Shown: one piece after another, positions 54,901 through 63,900 of the stretch | Position numbering within the stretch: position 1 is the first letter of the stretch | Layout of the letters: the number at the start of each line of letters is the position of its first letter | Origin: Verrucomicrobiota bacterium | Lineage (GTDB): Bacteria; Verrucomicrobiota; Verrucomicrobiia; Verrucomicrobiales; Verrucomicrobiaceae | Assembly (NCBI GenBank): GCA_025360015.1 | Contig: JANYCZ010000023.1 | Location: 1 to 64,000, forward strand | Direction: 5' to 3' | Length of the DNA: 64,000 nucleotides | Position numbers and translations under genes: made by a program | Notes under the pieces: generated by a model | Databases searched by the model: none | Seen by the model: the letters and a program-made list of their open reading frames with translations, nothing else | Told to the model about the DNA's origin: nothing

Positions 54901-57900
54901 GTGGTGACGAGGTAGTCTTCGACTTCACCATTGGTGGCGAGGCCAAAGGCACCCAGCGTTCCCGCCGTGCTCAGACGCACGCGGAAACCGATCTGCGCGA
55001 GCACCGCATTGCCCGGCACGGTGCCGGTGATATTGACGCTCTGCTGTGAGGCGCTGCTGCTGACGGACACGGAGGTGAGCGCCTCGAATGGATCCAGGAA
55101 GTCGCCGTCGTTGTTCCAGTCGATGAAGCCAAAGACACTGGCACTGCTGCCGATGTTGTTGAACACGGAGACGGGGATGGTGAAGGACTTGCCACGGGCA
55201 AAGACGGGCAGCGAGGTGATGGAGTCTTCATCGGCCGTGCCATTGATGTCGTCTCCGGTGGCGGTGGCATTGGGCTGGCCGTCAGGCTCGATGTCGAGCG
55301 TGGCACCGAGGCGCAGGTTGGTATCGCGATAGTGGGAAGGGCCGCTGTCGCTGTTGGTGGTCTGGTAATTGCCAGTGCCGGTGCCGATGCCGGTGTCGGG
55401 AAGATCACCCCAGTCACGGTTGCCGGAGATGACGACGGTGAACTGCTTGCTGGCGGTGGTGGAGGCAGCGACGGTGGGGATGAACTGAACGTCGTCGATG
55501 GCTGCGCCGTCGAGGCCATAGGAGAAGACCATGCTGGCGGTCTGCGGCACGAAGGGGATATCGAGAGTGGCCCAGTTGTCGTAGTTCGCGGCGGTGGGAA
55601 CGGGGAAATTGACATTCACCGGGCCGAACAAGCTGGCGGCGGAGGCATTGTAGCCGGAGATCCAGAGGGCATCGCCATAGAACGGCGGCTGAGCTTCGGT
55701 GGTGGTGGGATTGGCAAAGGCACCGCGCATGGCGTAGCGGACGCGGAGGGTGTAGGGACGGCCCACGGTGAAGCCGCTGACGGTCTGCGAGGCCCAGCTG
55801 CCGACGAAGGGGGAGGCGAGGTATTGCGAGCCCGCAGGGGTGCCGCCGTACTGGGTGTTGTTGGGGTTGGTGTTGTTGACGCCGTAGAGCTGAACGGCGG
55901 TGGTGGTGCCGGTGAGGGCGCTGTTGCCAAGGGTCCAGCCAGTGACGGTGGTGCGGGGCACGAAGGTGATGGCGCTCCAGGCGTCTGTTTCCACGGAGCC
56001 ATTGGTGACGGTGACGCTGGCGGGAGTGACGAGGGCGTCATCGACCGCGACGGTGAAGACGTAGGTGCCGGGGGTGGTGGGGGTGCCGGAGAGCAGGCCG
56101 GTGCTGCTGCTGATGGCGAGGCCCGCCGGCAGCGTGCCGGAGCTGACGCGCCAGTTTTGATAAGGAGTGGTGCCGCCTGTGGCCGCGACGGTGGTGGAGG
56201 TGTAGGAGGTGCCTTCGGTGCCGTTTGGCAGGGAGGCGGTGGAGACGCTCATGGCCGTGGTCACGGTGAGCTGGATGGTGGTGAAGCCCTGGCAGCCGCG
56301 TGCATCCGTGGAGCGAATGGTGATGGCACTGGTGCCGGCGGTGGAGGTGGTGCCTGAGATGACGCCGGCGGTGCTGATGCTCAGACCGGAAGGCAGCGTG
56401 CCCTGGGTGATGGCGTAGGTGTAAGGTGAGATGCCGCCAGAGGAGGTCAGTGTGGTGGTGTAAGCCACGCCTGAACTGACGGCGGGAACGGTGAGAGGAG
56501 TGATGCCGATGGCGGGGCAGGGGCGCAGACCGAAGTCGATGGTGTATTCATCACTGCCGAGATTGGAGGTGCCGGGTTCGGTGGCGGTGGCAAGCGTGAA
56601 GGGCATGCTGTAAACAGCCGCGCCGACGCCTGCGACCACGGCATCCGCGCTGCTGACGAAGGAGCCGGTGGTCTGCACGCCGTTGTTGTCGTTGTCGATG
56701 CCGTTGTCGAGGAGGACGGAAATCGCGCTGGCGAGAGGGAAGTCGAGATTGAGGCTGAAGGTGGTGGTGCCGGTGCTGTACTTGCTGGAGAAGACGGCTT
56801 TGCTCGGGGGGGTGATCTTGAGGTAATAGACGCCGGTGGGCAGTTCGGTGAACTGATAGGCTCCGGTCCAGTCGCTGCGAGCGGTGAGTGTGGAGAAACC
56901 GGAGGCGATGGTGCCGAAGGTGCCGGCGGAGAGCATGCCGCCGGTGGTGAGAACGGAGGCATTGCCGGAGGTCACGGCCTGGTCATCGGCGGAGTTGACG
57001 CGACCGTCTGCGCCTGCGCTCCAGATTTCCACGGGGACATTGGGGATGCCGCGTTCGGTGGAATCTTTGAGGCCGTTGTTGTTCTCATCGAGGAAGACGA
57101 GATTGCCCACGCTCATGCCGCCGGAGCCGACGCTGATGGTGTAGCTCTGGGAGGCGGCGCAGCCGTTGGCATCCGAGGCACGGGCGGTGAAGACATACGC
57201 GCCGCTGGCGCTGACGACGGTGCCGCTGAAGATGCCCGCGCTGCTCATGGTCAGGCCGCCGGGGAGGGCACCGGTGGTGATCGTCCAGGTGTAGGGAGTG
57301 GTGCCGCCGCTGGCGCTCAGCGTTTGATTGTAGCTGGAATACTGCGTGGTGGTGGGAAGGGACGCCGGCGTGATGGTGACGGTGGGGCAGGCGCCGGTGA
57401 CGATGTAGTCTTCCACTTCACCATCAGCTGTGGTGCCGGTGGAGGCCAGGGTGGTGGCGGTGGCGAGACGGAAGCGTGCGCCGAAGGTGCCGACGGTGGT
57501 GATGCCTGGCGTGGTGCCGGTGATGTTGAGGCTCTGCTGGCTGGCGGATGAGCTGACCGTCACGGCGGTGAGGGCTTCCCCGGCATCGAGGAAGTCACCG
57601 TCGTTGTTCCAGTCAATGAAGCCGAAAAGGCGCGCGGTGCCGCCGGTGTTGTTGAAGACGGAGACGGGGATGGTGTAGCCCTGGCCACGGTAAAACACCG
57701 GCATGCTGGAGATGCTGTCTTCATCCGCGCCGTCGCCGGTGGCGGTGGCGTTGGGCTGGCCGTCCGCTTCCGCGTCGACGGTGGCACCGAGGCGCAGCGT
57801 GTTGGCGTTGATGGTGTGGGAGGGGCCGCTGTGAGCGTTGAGCGTGGGATAGTTGCCGGTGCTCGTCGTGGCGCTGGTGTCGGGCAGATCGCCGAAGTCG

Positions 57901-60900
57901 AGCGTGTAGGCATTCACGGTGACGGCGTAATCTTCGACTTCACCGCGCAGGGTGGAGCTGCCGCTGAAGGGTGAGCCGGTGGTGCCTTCCGTGACGACGA
58001 TGCGGAGGAATTTGACGCCGCCGGTGATGCCCAGCGGCGGGCTGAGCGTGGCGGTGATGGAGTTCGCTCCAGTGACGAGATTGGCAGTGCTCAGCGTGAC
58101 GGTTTCATTGGTGCCCGTCACTAGATTGTCACCGTTCCAGTCGGCAAAGACGGCGATCCTGCCTGTGGTGATGGGGCTGACGAGCGTGACTGGAATGGTC
58201 AGTGTGCCGTTGGTTCCGGCCAGCAGCGTGGGCATGGTGAGGTCTTCGTCATCGGTGCCGGTGGTGTCGTCCACAGTGGCATTGCCGCTGGTAGGATTGC
58301 TCGTTTCCACGTCCGTGGCAGCGGTGCCGACCTTGATGAGCGTGCTGGCGACGCGTGAGGCGGCGGCAAAGTTCGGGTAGTCACCGAAGTCCACCGTGGA
58401 GGCGTTGACGGTGACGAGGTAATCTTCCACTTCACCCGTGCCGACGACGCCGTTAGAGGCTGGGATTGTCACGCTGGCAAGGCGGACACGGAGGCCGAGA
58501 TTGGCACCGATCACGGCGGTGCTGGGCACGGTGAAGGTGAAGCTGAAGGAGCCGCCGCTGGTGCCGTTGGGCACGCTGATTTCGGTGCCGAGTTCTTCGT
58601 CGGAACTGAGGTTGCCGTCGTTGTTCCAGTCGATCCAGGCCTTGAGGAAACCGGCGGAGCCAAAGCTGTTGGTGGCGGTGATGGTGAGAGTGGCGGGAAG
58701 GTTCTGCGTGAGCGAGGGCAGCGTGGCCACGCCGTCATCAAAGGTGTCGCCGGTGGCGGTGCTGTTGGGCTGGCCGTTGCCCTCGGCGCTCACACCTGCG
58801 CCGAGGCGGAGGGCGGTGCTGGCGATGCTCGCGGGGCCGTTGTCGTTGGAAAGGGTCTGGTAGTTGCTGGCACTGGTGCCGATGATGGGGTCGGGAAGGT
58901 CGCCGTAATCCAGCGTCGGTGTGGTGACGGTGATGGCGTAGTCTTCGACTTCACCTTTGAGGCTGGAGGGGCCGCTGAAGGCCGGCGCGGTGGTGCCTTC
59001 CACCGCGATGATGCGCAGGTATTTGGTGCCGACGGTGGTTCCTGCCGGCGGGCTGAAAGTGGCGGTGATATTGTTGCTGCCGCCAATGAGGGCCGAGCTG
59101 CTGAGCACCACGGTTTCATTGGTGTCCAGTGTGTCGCCGTCGCCATTCCAATCCGCCCAGATGCCGATGCGGCCGAGTGTGACGCTGCCGCTGAGGGTGA
59201 CCGGAATGCTCATGTTCAGGTCACCGCCGGAGACCACGGAGGGAATCACCAGGTCTTCATCATCGGTGCCGGTGGTGTCGTCCGCCGTGGCCAAGCCGGT
59301 GGTGGGATTGACGGGTTCCACATCGGTGGCGTTGGTGCCGACGAAGACTTCCGTGCTGGCGGTCTGGGAGGCGGAAGGAAAGATGGGGTAGTCACCAAAG
59401 TCGGTGGTGGGGGGGACGATGGTGATCGACAGGGAACGGGTGGTGGCGCAGCCGTAGGTGTCCGCGACTTGCACGGTAAAACTGGAGGTGCCGGTGGCGG
59501 TGGGCGTGCCGCTGATGACGCCGGCGCTCAACGTCAAACCTGCGGGCAAGCTGCCCGTGGCGATGGACCAGGTGTAAGGCAGAGCACCGCCGGATGCCGC
59601 GAGCGTCTGCGAGTAGGTGATGCCCATGGTGCCCTGTGCGAGGGAAGCCGTCGTCACACTGATCGCCGGGCAGACCGGGGCGACGGTGTAGGCGAGAGTA
59701 CCTGCGCAGCCATTTGCGTCGCTGGCGCGGACGGTGAACGCGGAGGAGGCGGTGCTGTTGGGGGTGCCGCTCAAGACCCCTGAAGAGCTCAGCGTGGCCC
59801 AGGCTGGCAGTGAACCGCTGGCGAGTGAGTAAGTGTAAGCCCCTGCGCCGCCGCTGGCGGTGATCGTCTGCGAGTAGGCGGTACCCACGGTGGGGGTGGG
59901 GAGCGTGGCAGGAGACAATGTCACCACGGGGCAGATTTGCAGCGTGATGGCGCGTGAGCCCTGACAGCCATTGGCGTCATTGACACGGAATGTGATGGTG
60001 GTGGCCGGACTTGCCGTTGCAGTCGGCGTGCCGCTGATGACACCGGTGCTGGCATTGAGCGTCAAACCTGCGGGCAGGGTGCCGCTGGTGATGGTCCAGG
60101 TGCTGTAAGGTGTAATGCCGCCTGATGCGGTGAGTGTCTGCGAGTAGGCGGAGCCCACGGTGCCTTGAGCGAGTGCTGCGGGCGTGAGGGTGATGGCAGG
60201 ACAGACGGGCGTGACGGTGTAGGCAAGCGTTCCCGAGCAGCCATTCGCGTCAGTAGCGCGGACGGTGAAGGTGGCGGACGTGGTGTTCGTGGGCGTGCCG
60301 CTGATGACGCCGGAGGCACTCAGCGTGGCCCATGCTGGCAGCGTGCCGCTGGCGAGCGAGTAAGTGTAAGCCGTGGCGCCGCCGCTGGCCGTGATCGTCT
60401 GCGAGTAGGCCGTGCCGACGGTGGGCGTGGTAAGCGTGGCGGGAGACAGCGTAACGACTGGGCAGATTTGCAGCGTGACTGCTTGTGAGCCCTGGCAGCC
60501 GTTGGCGTCATTGACACGCACGGTGACGGTGGCCAGCGGCGATGCCGCTGCGGTGGGCGTGCCACTGATGACACCGGTGCTCGCGCTCAGCGTTAAACCT
60601 GTGGGCAGCGTGCCGGAAGTGAGGGTCCATGAGCTGTAAGGGGCGATGCCGCCCGAAGCCGCGAGTGTCTGGGAGTAAGCGGTGCCCACAGTGCCTTGCG
60701 CGAGCGAAGCGGGGGTAATGCTGATGGCGGGACAGACCGGAGAGAGGGAGTAGCTAAGAGTGCCCGCGCAGCCGTTGGCATCCGTCGCCTTCACGGTGAA
60801 AGTCGCCGCAGTGGTGCTGTTGGGGGTGCCGCTGAGGACGCCTGAAGGGCTCAGCGTGGCCCAGGCTGGCAGAGAGCCGCTGGCAAGAGTGTATGTATAA

Positions 60901-63900
60901 GACGCGGCACCGCCGGAGGCCGTGACCGTTTGCGAGTAGGCGGTGCCGACGGTTGGCGTGGTGAAGGAGGCGGGAGACAAGGTGATGACCGGGCAGACCT
61001 GCAGGGTGTAGGACTTGGTGCCGGAGCAGTTGAAACTGTCCGTGGCGCTGACGGTGATGCCGGTCCCGCCAGCGTTGCTGGTGGTGGGAGTGCCGCTGAT
61101 GACGCCGGTGCTGGTGTTGAGCGTCAGGCCTGCAGACAGGGTGCCGCTGGCGATGGCGAAGACATAGGATGAAGAGCCTCCGGTGGCGGAGACCGTCTGC
61201 GAATAGGCGCTGCCGACGGTGCCCTGTGCGAGCGCTGCGGGCGTGACGGTGATGACCGGGCAGCTGATGGCAAAGGTCACAGCGAGCGTGCCCTGGCAGC
61301 CGTTCGCATCGGTGGCGCGTAGCGTGACGTTGCTGCTGATCTGCGTGGTGGGCGTGCCGTTGACGACACCGGTGCTGGTGTTCAAGGAGAGACCCGGAGG
61401 CAGGGTGCCGCTGGCGAGAGCAAAGGTGTAGGCCGCGGCCCCGCCGGAAGCGGTGATTGTTTGAGAATACGCGGTGCCGACGATGCCCGTCGCAGGCGTG
61501 GAGGGAGCCAGAGTGATAACGGGGCAGATTTGCAGCGTGACTGCTTGTGAGCCCTGGCAGCCGTTGGCGTCATTGACACGCACGGTGACGGTGGCCAGCG
61601 GCGATGCCGCTGCGGTGGGCGTGCCGCTGATGACACCGGTGCTCGCGCTGAGCGTCAAACCTGCGGGCAATGTGCCAGAAGTGATGGTCCAGGTGCCATA
61701 AGGGGCGATGCCGCCGGAAGCCGCGAGCGCCTGGGAGTAAGCGGTGCCCACGGTGCCTTTGGTGAGCGAGGTGGGTGTGATGCTGATGGCGGGGCAGACC
61801 GGAGTGACGGTGTAGGAGAGTGTGCCGGCGCAGAGATTGCCATCGGTGGCACGGACCGTGAATGTGGCAGCCGCGGTGCTCGTCGGTGTGCCGCTGAACA
61901 CGCCCGATGAACTCAGCGTGGCCCAGGTCGGGAGTGTGCCGCTGGCTAGCGTGTAAGTGTAAGACCCTGACCCCCCGCTGGCGGTGATGGTTTGCGAGTA
62001 AGCCGTACCAACCACTGGAGCCGTGAGTGTGGAAGGTGACAGAGTGATCACCGGGCAGACCTGCAAGGTGCGAATGAAGCTGGCCTGACAGCCGTTGGCA
62101 TCCGTGACCAGGAAGGTGAGAGTGGTGCCGGAGCCGTTGCTGGCGGTGGGTGTGCCGCTGATGACACCGGCACCGCTGAGAGTCAGGCCGGCGGGCAGCG
62201 TGCCACTGGAGATGGCATAGGAGTACGCGCTGGCACCCCCTGAAGCAGTGAGGGGCTGGCTGTAGGCGGCACCTTGCGTGGCGGTCGTCAGCGTGGCGGG
62301 GGAGACGTTGATGACGGGGCAGACTTGGATGGAGATGACGGCCGTGCCCTGGCAGCCATAGGTGTCCGTGGCACGGAAAGTGACGTTGACGCCAGCGGCA
62401 TTGGTCGTCGTGGGCGTGCCGCTGATGACGCCGCCGGTGCTCAGCGTGAGTCCTGCTGGCAGTGTGCCGCTGCTCACCGCCCAGGTGTAACTGGCCGTGC
62501 CGCCGCTGGCGGTCAGCGTCTGGCTGTAGGCCGTGCCGATGAAGCTGTCAGGCACAGTCGTGGGAGTCACCGTGATGGTGGGACACACCGCCGCCAAGGT
62601 GTAGGCGCGCGTGCCGGGGCAGCCGTTGGCATCTGTGGCTTTGACAGTGAAAGTGGCACTTGTGACGTTGGTCGGCGTGCCACTGATGACACCCGCGCCG
62701 CTCAGAGTGAGACCTGTGGGCAAGGTGCCGCTGGCGAGGGTGTAGGCATAGGATGCCGAGCCGCCGGTCGCGGTGATTGTCTGACTGTAAGCCGTGCCCA
62801 CGGTGGGTGCGGTCAAAGTGGTGGGGCTCAAGGAGACCACAGGGCAGACCTGCAGATTGAGGGTGGTTGACTGCTGGCAGCCGTATTTGTCCGTGACGGT
62901 GAAGGTGACATTGGTGCCGCCGGCATTGCCCGCTGTCGGTGTGCCGCTGAGGACGCCCGCTGAGCTCAGCGCAAGTCCCGCAGGCAGCGTGCCGCTGCTC
63001 ACCGCCCAGGTGTAGGGCGTGGTCCCGCCGCTGACGCCGAAGGTCTGACTGTAAGCCGTGCCCACCGTGGCGGTCGGCAAGGATGAGGTCGTCACGGTGA
63101 TGGCCGTACAAACGGGTGTCAGAGTGTAGGCACGGGTGCCGAGGCAGCCGTTTTTGTCAGTGGCGCAGATGGTGAAGCTGGTGGCCGCATTGCTGGAGGG
63201 CGTACCGCTGAGGACGCCCGCCGTGCTCAGCGTGAGACCCGCTGGCAGCGTGCCGGTGCTCACCGTCCAGGTGTAGGGCGTGGTGCCGCCGCTGGCGGTG
63301 AAGGTTTGGGAATAAGCCGCGCCAACGGTGGCTGCGGCAATGCTGGCAGGATTGACCGTGATGGCCGGGCAGGCCAGGAAACCGAAGTCGATGGTCAGGT
63401 CGGTGTTGGAGTCTGTGTCGCCATCTGTGATGGACTCCGTGCCGCCGGCCAGAGCGATTAACGGACTCTGCACTGGGAGCCCCTGAGAGGTCTGGATGCC
63501 GTTGTCGTCATTGTCCACGCCGTTGTCCAAGGTGACCGTGGTGGTGCTGCTCAGCGGGAAAGCCGCAGGCGGCGTGGGCATGTAGATGAAGTACTGGCCG
63601 GGTGACAGATTACTGAAGGAATAGAGGCCGCCACCTGCGGTGGTGACGGTGGCTGCGGGAGCTGCCGTGAGCGGATTCTGCCCGCCGAGGAAGAGCTGCA
63701 AGGTGACGCCATCAATACCTGCTTCACTTGAATCCTTGATGCCGTTGTTGTTGACGTCATTCCACACCAGATTTCCCATCTTCATCGACGGTGCGGCACC
63801 GGGGCAGGCGGCACCGTCTGAGCTCGATACAGAAGGGCCGGTGCCCACGGCGGTGATGCTGCCATTGAGCACGTTGCTGGTGCGGTTGAAGACATAGAGC

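Larger units (their letters stand above)
59406..63371 (-). repeat. He_PIG Ig-like array 1 (15 units)
   Basis: Fifteen tandem units of about 264 bases (87-90 codons) with consensus SGTLPAGLTLS-x-x-GVISGTPT. Two unit types often alternate: one with a TW(T/A)ITSGTLPAGLTL middle and a QAVTLQI end, the other with SGTLPAWATLS and SYTVTPV. Each unit begins C-P and ends near D-A-N-G-C. Confidence 0.92.

Noticed and set aside
45247..63371. Regular spacing of repeated units as a possible CRISPR array
   Set aside because: The repeats are 264 and 490 bases long, in-frame and coding, with diverged copies; no short identical repeats with unique spacers.
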